A DNA stretch of 64,000 nt from assembly GCA_028564705.1 (NCBI GenBank), contig JAPXFQ010000840.1:124001-188000 (forward strand), given 5' to 3'. Positions 53,956 to 64,000 of this stretch are shown here, one piece after another (position 1 is the stretch's first letter; each line of letters starts with the position of its first letter). Both the position numbers and the translations under genes were made by a program. The notes under the pieces were generated by a model that was not told the origin of the DNA, did no database searches, and saw only the letters and a list, made by a program, of their open reading frames with translations. This DNA comes from Apricaphanius iberus. Taxonomy: Eukaryota > Chordata > Actinopteri > Cyprinodontiformes > Aphaniidae.

Positions 53956-56329
53956 TACCTGCATTTCAAAAGTCTGATTTCAGTCAGACTTAGGTAATAA
54001 TTCGACTTTCTCTTGCTGCATGTAAACACACTGACTGCAAAAGATCTTTTTCCAGCAAATCCCGAAAATTCTCAAGGGGGTTAAAGACACACTCCTTAAC
54101 ATTTACACTTTAAAAATATGTGTTTTCGAAACGTATTGGCGACACAGCACTATAGAATTTCTAACCCACAGACCGCTTCTCTGGATCTACTGACTGAGGT
54201 TCGCTTTACAGCAGTATGCTACATGCCACCTAATAATATAAACAAATCCGTGGTTTTGAGACTCGAGCCATGGCAGATACACCAAAGAAACCAAAGAATA
54301 CACTATCAGAAGAAGCAAGGAAAAATAAACTGGGCTGCAAGAGCTGAAAGCTGCTGGAGCTTTACTGCTGTAGGCTTGTTAACCTCTGATTCATATTGGG
54401 GCCAACAGATGCACCCAATGTGTGTGGAGCTGGATGCTGCAGCTGCCAGCTGCTCAACTGGACCGGTTGTTCCCCTTATTTACAGCACACCTCCCGCGGT
54501 TCCTCCTGTGGTTCCTCCTGCTCCCTGCGGAGAGCACACTCACTAAAGTGGTGTCTGCTTTCCTCCTCTGTTTGATGGTTTATCAACTGACAGGTCATTA
54601 GTTCAATGCTTTGTTGGTTTTGCAGGCGAGCTTGGAAAACCGTCAATACAATTGTTCAGATGTGCACCATAGAGATTTGTTTTTATGACATTGACATTAT
54701 GGCGCAAGCCTTGAGAGGGCTACAGAGGGCAAAGTTATGGAGCGTGTATTTAAAGTCCAGACTCATGGCAGATATCTCATGCCCTCTGAATGACTGTCTT
54801 ACAACTTTAGTCCAACAAATCCTGGCGTTGTCATCTTGGAACATGGCTGTAACATCAAGGAAGAAAAAGAAACTTTAAATTATTTATAGGGAACAACACA
54901 GGAAAGCTAAGATAATGTAGAAAACTGTATTATCTGATGGATTTATTTTAACTTAGCATACTCTACAATCTGCCTTTGAATTATCAATACAATTGAAAAG
55001 CATCTAAATTTTCGCTCAGTTTCTCATCTTTCCAGCTGCACCCTCCCATTTCTCTGTGTGTTTGTGGCGCCATCTGTGTCTGTACTCCGCTCCCCTCCCT
55101 CCTCCTCCCACTCCTGATGTGCAGCTTGAACAGAAGAAAAAAACGGCAACAAAGCAGCTCTGGTCAGGCACCCATACAGGAGCCGGCTCCGAATGATCAC
55201 TTCAATGACCCGGCTCCAAGCCACCTGACACATGACTAAATCAGATCACATGACATTCTTCCATTGCTCCAGAGTCCAATCTTTATGATCCTTTTCAAAT
55301 TGAAACTTTTTTCCTCTTGTTAGCCTCACTGATGAGTGTTTTTCGTATGACTAAGCCAATTGTAGAAGTTAATGCAATCTCCTAATTTTTTCTCTGTTTG
55401 ATTACCATAATTAAACCCCTATTTAAGCTAAGATAAGAGAAGCCGGTCATTGTTGGCAATGAGTTGGCATTAACTAACTCGCATGACGTAATGGTGACAT
55501 CTCTGTTTTTGGCCAGGCAATGTATTTCATATTAAATAAACTTTTGATTGTTTAAAGAAAGTGACTTTAATAAATTGACTTTGATTTTGAAAGATTAAAG
55601 TTAAGTTCTTTAAAAAAACTAACGAAATAAAACTTGTACACATATGTCTGCCTGGAAACAGGGATGACTTCCATATATGAAAAATGTCTCAAAAGAATCT
55701 GTGTCTGATGTGTTTTTCTTAAGACTTTTTAATGGAAATATGTTGAACTGAAATGTTGCTTTTTATTTGGAACAGACAGAGTATGTGTACTGGAAACATA
55801 ATTATTTTTGTAGGAACAGCAAAGTAGAATTTCTTCTCACCCAAAAAAACGGTCTGTGCTTAAACATTTGTTTATTATTGCTGTAGTATAATATAAAAAA
55901 AATAAACTTTGGATTGTCCTAAAGTCTCATTAAATGCCAAAAAACCCACACTTCAACATTGAATTATAGATGACATTGGCCAGAAAAGAAGGCTTTTCTC
56001 GAAAAGCCTCACTACTTTTTTTTTGTTTCAGCCAGTTTCTATTGTTTTTAACATTTGAAATTTGACATTTAATTGAAAGATAACCCCTTGAGATATACCA
56101 TCTCGTTTCATTCCTTAAAACAAACAACAATACAGACAACAGAATTACAGTGTACAACACAGGACAAATACTTTACATTCACATCAACATTCATACAGCG
56201 CACCATATTTGTCTCTTTACATACCAGCCTCCTAAGTACGATGATAGAGTAAATATAGTTGCAATGCATAACATACAGGTTCAATACAGTTCAGTAAGAT
56301 GAAGATAAATGACAACTGAAAGTGAATAT
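53956..56329. other. intergenic DNA, one possible transposon exon remnant
   Basis: No supported gene. At 54270-54335 a + frame gives MADTPKKPKNTLSEEARKNK before a stop; such basic openings occur in fish transposon-derived proteins, but the frame ends at once. Around 55040-55230 there is a GC-rich patch with GAGCCGGCTC-type palindromes and no definable ends. Confidence 0.4.
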
Positions 56330-56331
56330 AA

Positions 56332-56810
56332 TCAAAAGCAAGAGCATATATTCTGTAAATAATCATATATTGATACTATGAAGAGATTAACATAGGTAAT
56401 AGATCTGATTACATTTGGTAAATTATTCCAGTGTGATGAAGCTTTAAATTGGAATGCCCGATGACCTACTTCTTTGTTAATTTTAGGAACATAAAAAAAT
56501 AATTGTCTAGTGTGCCTCAAATAATATGAAAAGCTAAATGGAATTAAATATTGTTTTAGATATGGAGAATAATTTAAGAAAGAAGATTTAAAAATAAACT
56601 GAAGCCAGTGCGAATGTCTTCTTGAATTTAGTGTTAGCCAATTTAGGGAGTCATACATTTGACAGGGGTGTGTCTTGTCTGGACAACTCAGTATAAATCT
56701 GCAAAGACTATTATAAAGGATATTAAGATGATGCATATTTGTATTAGACGTGTTCTGGTAAACTATATCAGCATAGTAAAGATTTGGAAGTATTAACTTA
56801 CAGTAGTAAT
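56332..56810 (-). pseudogene. LINE reverse transcriptase C-terminal fragment
   Basis: The minus frame from 56736 reads NILYNSLCRFILSCPDKTHP, later RRHSHWLQFIFKSSFLNYSP, YYLRHTRQLFFYVPKINKEVG and FQFKASSHWNNLPNVIRS. This is the end of a non-LTR reverse transcriptase ORF (CR1/L2-like order, as in LN..Y/SHxLIRF..C, TRRxxHW, AxxxWNxLP). The preceding stretch to 56810 encodes YADIVYQNTS-like sequence in the same frame. The catalytic domain is absent and the upstream part is decayed. Clade is tentative. Confidence 0.7.
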
Positions 56811-57540
56811 AGAAGAATAAATTATTCTAAGTTGATATTTTCTTAACAATTGAGTCAATGTGGGATTTCAATGACAATTGAAGTCTTCAACTTTTGACAC
56901 ATAATAACATAATAAATACATATTTCAATGTAGCCAAATTTAATTCTAAACAAAGTGGCTTATTTACAGTTTGGAAATGTGCAATTATAGACAAGGGAAC
57001 ATACGGGTTCTCATCCTGGGAATTGTCTGCAGAGGACAGAAGAGGTGAGATGGGACGTGCAGAGGGTAATGATATTGCTGTTTGAATGGTGACTTGGGTA
57101 CGGTAAAAGGAAAAATAAACAGCTTGTTTTAAAAGCAGATACGTTATCACACTGTCAGGCCTCTAGACATATATACCGTGCTCACCTTTTGAGCCGTTCT
57201 TGGAGTTGGGGAGAAGGGCACATACGTTCAGTCGCACCCAGGCTAGACGACATTGGTTGCTTTTGCAGGCTGCAGATTGATTGCACCATCTATCTCTCAG
57301 ATCTTCAAAAACGGCTTTATATTTGTAATCTATACCATTTGAAGATGAGCGAGAGCAAACAGCAATGCATAGAGCCTCTGTATTATCAGCTCATACATAC
57401 TGGTGGACAAACATACATTTAGGTTGTGAATTATTATTCTTATTTAGTTTGATGTCCAGATGTGGTGTATTATAGTTAATCTTTTTATTCTTTTCCTTCC
57501 TTTATTTGTTAATTGAGATCAGCTGTCAATTCAGTGTTTG
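56811..57540. other. intergenic DNA, no gene recognised
   Basis: Weak traces of the LINE continue to about 56885; beyond that nothing is supported. Confidence 0.45.
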
Positions 57541-58650
57541 ATGTCTTAGGGCTGGGTGGTATGGCAAAATGTTCATATCATGGTATTTTTTTAAAAATGT
57601 ATCAGTATTACGGTATGTAACAATATTTGTTCTCATACAAGACCGTTCATATGCACATTATCTTATAAGAATAAATCATATAAAAATGTACTTTAAATAG
57701 CCCATTTTACGGTCATATGGACTGCAACATGTTATTTTTTTCCAGACAAAGGTGAAGAATATGAATCAAATTAAAATAATTATGATTCTAATAGACATTA
57801 TTGATGCTCTAAGGCTGAAAGTAAACTTGTTGTTTAACCTCACATTGATGCAAGGAGCAGATTTCATCTTGTACTGGCTTTACATGTAGTACTAAAGATT
57901 CCTGCTAGGGAGCTGAGTACAGACTCAGAATGGATTTTGCCAAAAGAAGAAGTAAAATGATGCACATGCACGCAATCTTCTGTGGTTCTGTAATTTCTAC
58001 ACTAAACATTGTATTGTAATAACTCTTTTTGTAAAGTGCCTTGAGATGACATCTGTTGTGAAATGGCGCTATATAAATAAACTGAATTGAATTGAAATAA
58101 ACATGGCGACCGTAGGTGATTATAAGCTGGTTAATATTCAGATAACAATGGAAAAAGAAGACAGCAGAAGTATCGCAGATGGTATTCAAAACATATTAAC
58201 CACTATTTTTGATTTGTTTCCTACTGGTTTTGGCACCACTGACCATGTGTACCAACAGACGGACAAATAGCGCTCAACACTCCCCCCTACTGTTTATTCA
58301 CAATAGCGCTTGTAAAAGATATGCTGTTCAGTTCTCGTCTGACCTTTTAAAGCCGATAAACTTCTAAACTACAGACATGATTCCTCTTTTTGGAATTACT
58401 TTATCAGCATTGTGTGCATTCGCTTAGATGGCTCCTGCCAGCAGCTGTACTTAGTTAAAAACGTTACTTTTCACACTGTGTTGAAGAGTGTGTAGCAGTG
58501 AAATCGGTCGATCTGAAACACTTCCCCCCATTAAACTTTCCAGAAGTTGTCTGAGCTATTCGGTATAGCTGTATATTAAAAATTCATGTCATAACGAAAA
58601 TAAACACAGGTTTTCGGTATGAACCGATATACCGCCCAGGCCTAAGACGT
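57541..58650. mobile_element. TIR-bounded DNA element, 1.1 kb, with LINE tail inside
   Basis: The left end ATGTCTTAGGGCTGGGTGGT and the right end, which reads ACGTCTTAGGCCTGGGCGGT in reverse complement, match at 17 of 20 positions. GGGCTGGGYGGTAT-type ends are common in fish DNA transposons. No target duplication was identified, and no protein is encoded. The LINE 3' tail at 57960-58100 sits inside and is younger. Confidence 0.55.
57960..58100 (+). repeat. LINE 3' tail repeat, copy 5
   Basis: Ends GGCGCTATATAAATAAACTG followed by AATTGAATTGAA, and nearly identical to 31300-31412. A severely 5'-truncated LINE insertion. Confidence 0.65.
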
Positions 58651-59571
58651 CTGCTAATTTTTTGACATAATTGCATGGAGTGTTTACAGTCAGTTTACCA
58701 TATCAGATCTTAAACGTCAATATAGAGTTTGTGGCCAATCAGCTTTGCATGTGGTAGAAAACTGTTTTGAATTTAAGAGAAAACTGAATTTGCTTCTTAT
58801 TTTTTCCAACTCATGGCATAAAACAAGTCCAATAGCTCTCTTGATTCACAACTGGTTACAGCTTCTAACAGAAAAGTACTTAAACTGAAAAATTTAACTG
58901 CAGACTGGGATGAATTCACACTCTCTAGTCCATTAGACTAGGTTTGATTGGTGACCAAAATTACAAAATTGTTGCTTTTCTTAGCTTGTGCAGTTTTCTT
59001 TAACACTTCTCTTTGTCAAACAAACTAAAACTTTTGAGCAACATGTTTACCTCCTCACCTGTGGTGGCGATATTGTGGTGCTGCAGCAATATGCAATGAA
59101 CATGGGGGGCATTTCCTGACCCATGAAATGTGACTAAACATTGAGGAGCATCAGATTTTAGCAGTTTCTGGATTGCTCTGTTAACAAATGCGTTGCATAA
59201 ATGAGCTCAGCATCAGCAGAGAACAAGGCAGATATGTTTTTGTGCAGTTGTTTTGGGTTTATTTTCCTAGATTGCCCTGCTCTATAGTCTGTTTCCTGCT
59301 TTTGGACCAGCTGCATATGTGAATGGTGCCTGGCATTTACAAATGCAATCGAATCGCACCAGAGTTTACTTTAACTGAATTGAGACCAACGTTTTGAGCT
59401 GACCAGAATTCACTTTTTTGGTTCGCATCAGAGTTCGATTGCGCTTTCTACCCCAAAGTAACCAGACTTTCAGTGCATACAACCTAGAGTTAGATAAAAG
59501 GACATTAAAAAGGGCTGGTGTGAATTCAGCCTTCAGTTCTAAAAGTACAGAGACGACTTATCATACTGTAC
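58651..59571. other. intergenic DNA with an unclassified repeat
   Basis: No gene. 59225-59540 (GGGTTTATTTTCCTAGATTG, ending GGGCTGGTGTGAATTCAG) has the same order of motifs as 63700-63838 and is probably the same DNA-transposon-like repeat. Confidence 0.4.
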
Positions 59572-62500
59572 ATCTGCAGTTTTCTTCCGCTTTATCCGAG
59601 GTCGGGTCCCGGGGGCAGTAGCCTAAGCAGAGAGACTCAGACTTCCCTCTCCCCAGCCACTTGGACCAGCTCCTCTGGAGGAATCCCGAGGCGCTCCCAG
59701 GCCAGCCGGGAGACATAGTCCCTCCAGCAAGTCCTGGGCCTCCTCCTGGTGGGACGTGCCCGGGACACCTCACCAGGGAGGCGTCCAGGAGGCATCCTGA
59801 CCAGATGCCCGAGCCACCTCAACTGGCTCCTCTCGATGTGGAGGAGCAGCAACTCTACTCTGAGTCCCCTCCGGATGACTGAGCTCCTCAACCTATCTTT
59901 AAGGGAGAGCCCAGCCACTCTGCGGAGGAAACTAATTTCAGCCCCCTGTGTCGGTGATCTTGTTCTTTCGGTCACCACCCAGAGTTCATGACCATAGATG
60001 AGGGTAGGAACGTAGATCGACCGGTAAATCTAGAGCTTTGCTTTTTGGTTCAGCTCTCTCTTTACCACGACAGACCGGTACAGCGCCCGCAGAACTGCAG
60101 ACGCCATACCAATCTGTCTATCGATCTCCCGCTCCATTTTTCCCTCAGTCGTGAAAAAGACCCCCAGATACTTGAACTCCTCCACTTGAGGAAGGACCCC
60201 ATCCCCGACCTGAAGAAGGCCCCCTACCCTTTTCCGGCTCAAGACCATGGTCTCGGATTTGGAGGTGCTGATCCTCATCCTAGCCGCTTCACACTCGGCT
60301 GCGAACCGCTCCAGCGAAAGCTGTAGATCACGTTAAGATGAAGCCAACAGGACCACATCATCTGCGAAAAGCAGCAACCCGATCCTGAGGTCACCATAAC
60401 GGACCCCATTAACACCTTGGCAACGCCTAGAAATCCTGTCCATAAATGTTATGAACAGGATCGGTGACAAAGGGCAACCTTGGTGGAGTCCAACTCTCCC
60501 TGGAACGAGGCCGACTTACTGCCGGCAATGCGAACCAAACTCTCACACCGGTCATACAGGGACCTAACAGCCCTTATCAAAGGGCCTGGTACCCCATATT
60601 CCCGGAGCACCCCCCACGGTCGAACGCCTTCTCCAAGACCCCATTCTGTCAATCCAACGGAACTGTCCCCGATGTCCACGCAATATTGCAGAGCCACGTT
60701 AACCAACACAGCCCTACAACATCCAGAGCCTTAAGGAACTCTGGGCAAATTTCATCCACCCCTGGAGCCTTGCCTCCAAGGAGCTTTTTAACAACCTCAG
60801 TTACCTCAGCACCAGAGATTGGAGAGCCCATTCCAAAGTCCCCAGACTCTGCTTCCAAACAGGAAGGCGTGTCGGTGAGATTGAGGAGGTCTTCGAAGTA
60901 TTCCATCCACCGACCCAAAATGTCCCGTGTCGAGGTCAGCAGCCCACCACCCCCACTGTAAACAGTGTTGGAGGCAGACCGCTTCCCCCCCCTCAGGCGC
61001 CGGATGGTGGACCAGAATCGCTTCGAAGCCACACGGAAGTCGTTCTCCATGGTCTCTCCAAACTCCTCCCACGCCCGTGTTTTTGCCTCAGCGACCATCC
61101 GAGCCTCACTCTGCTTGGCCTGTCGGTACCTATCAGCTCCTTCCGGGGTACCGCAGGCAAGAAAGGCCCGATAGGACTCCTTTTTCAGCCTGACAGCATC
61201 CCTCACCGCTGGTGCCGCCACGACAGGCACCGACCACCTTGCGGCCACAACTATGGTCCACCGCTTCAACATTGGAGGCACGGAACATGGCCCACTCGGA
61301 CTCAATGTCCCCCGCCTCCCCCGGGATGTGTTCGAAGTTCAGCCGGAGGTGAGAGTTGAAACTCCTTCTGACAGGGCATCCCAGCAGACCCTCACGACGC
61401 GTCTGGGCCTGCCAGGCGTGTCCTGCGTCCTCCCCCACCACCGGAGCCGACTCACCACCAGGTAGTGGTCGGTTGATAGCTCCGCCCCTCTCTTCACCCA
61501 AGTGTCCAAAACATGCGGCTGCAGATCAGATGAAACAACAACCAAGTCGATCATCTAGCTGTGGCCTAGGGTGTCCTGGTTCACGGATGGACACCCTTAT
61601 GCTTGAACATGGTGTTCGTTATGGACAATCCATGACAAGCACAGAAGTCTAACAACAAAACACCGCTTGGGTTCAGGTCGGGGGGGCCATTCCCAGTGTC
61701 ATTGCTCACATGGGCAATGACACTGGGACCTGAAGTCCCCCAGCAGAATGAGGGAGTCCCCGGAAGGAGCACTCTCCAGCACCCCCTCCAAGGCCTACAG
61801 AAAGGGTGGGTAATCTGATCTACCACTTGGCGCATCAACACAAACAATAGTCAGAACGCGTCCCCCCACCCGTAGGCGGAGGGAGGCTACCCTCTCATTC
61901 ACCGGGGTGAACCCCAACGTACAGGCACCGAAATGGGGGGCAACATGTATGCCCACCCCAGTTCGCCGCCTCTCAACGGGAGAAACTCCAGAGTGGAAAA
62001 GAGTCCAACCCCTCTCGAGGAGATGGGTTCCAGAGCCAGAGCCATGCGTCGAGGTAAGGCCGACGATGTCCAGTTGGAACCTCTCGATCTCGCACACCAG
62101 CTCCAGCTCCTTCCCCACCAGAGAGTTGACGTTCCACGTCCCAAGAGCCAGCTTCTGCAGCCGAGGATCGGACCGCCAAGGTCCCCGCCTTTGGCCACCG
62201 CCCATTTTACACCGCATCCGACCCCTATGGCCCCTCCCAAGGTGGTGAGCTCATGGGAAGGGGGCCCCATGTTGTCTCTTTGGGCTGAGCCCCTCCGGGC
62301 CCGATGGGTGAAGACCCGGCCACCAGGCGCTCGCCAACGTGCCCCACCTCCAGGCCTGGCTCAAGAGTTGGGGCCCGGTGACCCGCATCCGGGCGAGGGA
62401 ACTCTGGGTCCAAATTTTTTGCTCATCATAGGGGTCTTCAGGCTGCGCTTTGTCTGATCCCTCACCCAGGACCAGTTTGCCATGGGTGACCCTACCAGGG

Positions 62501-62590
62501 GCTTAGAGCCCCAGACAACACAGCTCCTAGGATCATTGGGACACACAAACCCCTCCACCGCGATAAGGTGGTACCCCAGGGAGGGGTCAC
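59572..62590 (-). pseudogene. decayed LINE: AP endonuclease and reverse transcriptase
   Basis: A roughly 3-kb non-LTR retrotransposon on the minus strand, broken into several frames. From its 5' side (62590): a GC-rich start; an apurinic endonuclease domain (LGTWNVNSLVGKELELV at about 62130-62090, later [18 protein letters not shown] at about 61640); then the reverse transcriptase, with GGKAPGVDEICPEFLKAL at about 60780, FADD at 60368-60357 and EEFKYLGVFF at about 60170. The C-terminal part is RSQLRWLGHLVRMPPGRLPG, typical of this fish LINE family. A TAA follows FADDVVLLASS, and several frameshifts occur elsewhere. The 3' end reads GGATAAAGCGGAAGAAAACT, a decayed form of the family's GGATAAGCGGAAGA tail. 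No target duplication found. Clade not assigned. Confidence 0.82.
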
Positions 62591-63155
62591 TTGTTCATCT
62601 TATTGGTCACTTGTTTCTATAATACAAAATAGATTGGGAAAAAAATGGCTTCTATTGAAGATTTCCAATAAAAAGCCACTGCTGACTTAATGCAATAAAA
62701 TCAAAAGTTAAAATAAATAAGATGGTATCCTATAGATCTGTAAGACAAAGGTGAACCTTTTGTAGGGTGTGTATTTCATGAGATCTGGTATAAAACAAAC
62801 AGCATTTGAGAAATAACAGCGTGCCAGCAGCAATACATATAAAAACTTCTAGTGGGATGGTCTGTTGATGCTTTGCTGCTTTATGACCTGGATAATAGAA
62901 AGAACCATAAATTCTGTTCTCTAGGTGGAAATGTCTTGAGGGAGAATATTTTACTTTAAGCAGAACCACAATATTAGTTATGTAGCAGGATATTGATGTA
63001 AAGCCCAGCAGCAAGTCAGTTGTTTGGAGCAGATGGACTCCATCTTAACAGACAAGGTACAGGCATGCTGGCATTAAGCTTGGCATACCCCCGGTCAGCC
63101 CTGTCCCCTGCACCGGCGCCAACTGCTCCTGCCCTCTCGGCCCCATCCACCACAT
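62591..63155. other. intergenic DNA, no gene recognised
   Basis: AT-rich up to 63050, then a short C-rich patch (63080-63155) leading into the next LINE fragment. No gene supported. Confidence 0.45.
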
Positions 63156-63159
63156 CCTG

Positions 63160-63650
63160 ATGTGCAGCTGGTCCCTGTTCCTAAAAATGCCACCTACAGT
63201 AAATCATACACTCACTCCATCACCAACCACTGTTAATATGGCTCTATTTAATGTTTACTGTCTCCTGAATAAAACTTTTATAATAAATGATTTGATTTTA
63301 GACAATAATCTTCATTGCTTATTTTTAACAGAGACATTGCTGGGTGCAGATGCCCCTGCTGTTCTTACAGAGGCCTCTTCACCTACTTTTAGCTTTTCTT
63401 ATTCAACGAGGAGTAGCCAGAGAAATGGCGGAACTGCTTTTATAAGTTCATTAACTCTTTCCGCCAAACTTGTTTTTTGATGATTTTACCACTTTTGAAT
63501 ATACTGCCTCTGTTTTTAGCACTCCTCGGGTTTTATGTTACACTGTTTAAAACCTCATAAAAGGAATGCACTTTTTATTCCAGAATTTTCTGAGTTTTTA
63601 TCAATTTTACACAGCTCTTATGAAAGGATAATTTTAGCTGGCCTCCTTAT
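63160..63650 (+). pseudogene. 5' LINE fragment: endonuclease domain of a second family
   Basis: A + frame encodes TVNMALFNVYCLLNKTFIIN, then LHCLFLTETLLG and STRSSQRNGGTAFIS, an order typical of the AP-endonuclease N-terminus of fish LINEs of the L2/Rex1 kind. It stops at 63478-63480. The following sequence keeps homology in shifted frames (DDFTTFEY, then FIPEFSEFLSILHSS...IILAG) and ends abruptly before the expected DFN motif at about 63647. Downstream is an unrelated repeat. No RT domain is left. Confidence 0.7.
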
Positions 63651-63689
63651 AAAGACGTTGAGCAAGGTATGTTATAGGATTCAGCATTT

Positions 63690-63840
63690 ATCCCTCCAGT
63701 TTTGGGGGTTGTTTAGATTTCATTTACCCAGGATGCCCTGTACAATAGTCTGCTTCCTGACCAAACAAACTGGACTTTCCGAGCAAACAAACTGGAGTTT
63801 GTTTCAAGTGGACTAAACAGGGCTGGTGTGAATGCACCGT
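63690..63840. repeat. unclassified interspersed repeat, second copy
   Basis: Shares CCCTGTACAATAGTCTGCTTCCTG-like and GGGCTGGTGTGAATGCACC motifs with 59225-59540. It abuts the truncated LINE. The family is unknown; terminal sequences of the GGTGTGAATGCACC type occur in hAT-like MITEs. Confidence 0.4.
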
Positions 63841-64000
63841 AAGTCTGTAACAGCATAACTTCAGATAGTCATTTTAGTTTGATAGCTTTTCACAGCTTTT
63901 CAGCAAAACTGAAGAAGTCTACAAGGTAAGAAATAACCTGGAAATAACCTGGAACAAACAGGTTTGAATTATTTCTATGGTGAAAAGATGAACGAAAAAC

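Noticed and set aside
61899..62457. Several overlapping + and - frames of 110-175 residues
   Set aside because: GC-rich shadows of the decayed LINE endonuclease region; only the minus frame with LGTWNVNSL fits a family.

Overview
The window looks like vertebrate nuclear DNA, most likely from a teleost fish. It has AT-rich intergenic sequence, spliced transposon genes, a tRNA-derived SINE, several LINE families with fish-type 3' tails, PIF/Harbinger transposons with 3-bp TAA target duplications, a Ty3/Gypsy element and a class I-like endogenous retrovirus (ERV). I found no convincing host gene, rRNA or functional tRNA gene and no CRISPR array. Essentially all recognisable coding capacity belongs to mobile elements.

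Layout. 1-15153 is mostly intergenic and holds a Harbinger-type MITE (3928-4544), a long hairpin (6311-6544), a SINE with a perfect 14-bp target duplication (8306-8681) and a LINE 3' tail. 15157-25239 is one two-gene PIF/Harbinger transposon: a HARBI1-like nuclease on + and a MADF-domain partner on -, convergent. Three later elements sit inside it: a TAA-flanked MITE (15408-15947), a nearly intact Ty3/Gypsy retrotransposon on - (18328-22824) and a MITE-like element with GGGCCTCATTTATC ends (23860-24549). 25243-40385 holds scattered debris: LINE fragments, a THAP zinc-finger remnant, a 351-bp solo LTR with a 5-bp duplication inside a minisatellite tract, LINE tails, a TIR-bounded DNA element and a helicase-like fragment.

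40389-52881 is a second, non-autonomous TAA-flanked Harbinger element carrying an 11.4-kb ERV (40815-52254, 4-bp target duplication ATGT). The ERV has paired LTRs, gag, a protease-RT-RNase H-integrase pol read in the gag frame across a UGA codon, and an env that keeps the surface part but has lost nearly all of the transmembrane subunit. Frameshifts interrupt gag and integrase. The most interesting part is an extra segment between protease and RT with two H-hydrophobic-[T/S]-hydrophobic motifs, as in 2H phosphoesterases.

52885-64000 again contains LINE debris, a TIR-bounded element (57541-58650), a 3-kb decayed endonuclease/RT LINE on - (59572-62590) and the endonuclease end of another LINE on + (63160-63650).

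The genes do not form a host pathway. Each set serves the mobility of its own element, and the nesting gives a relative order of insertion: Harbinger elements first, then the LTR elements and MITEs inside them.
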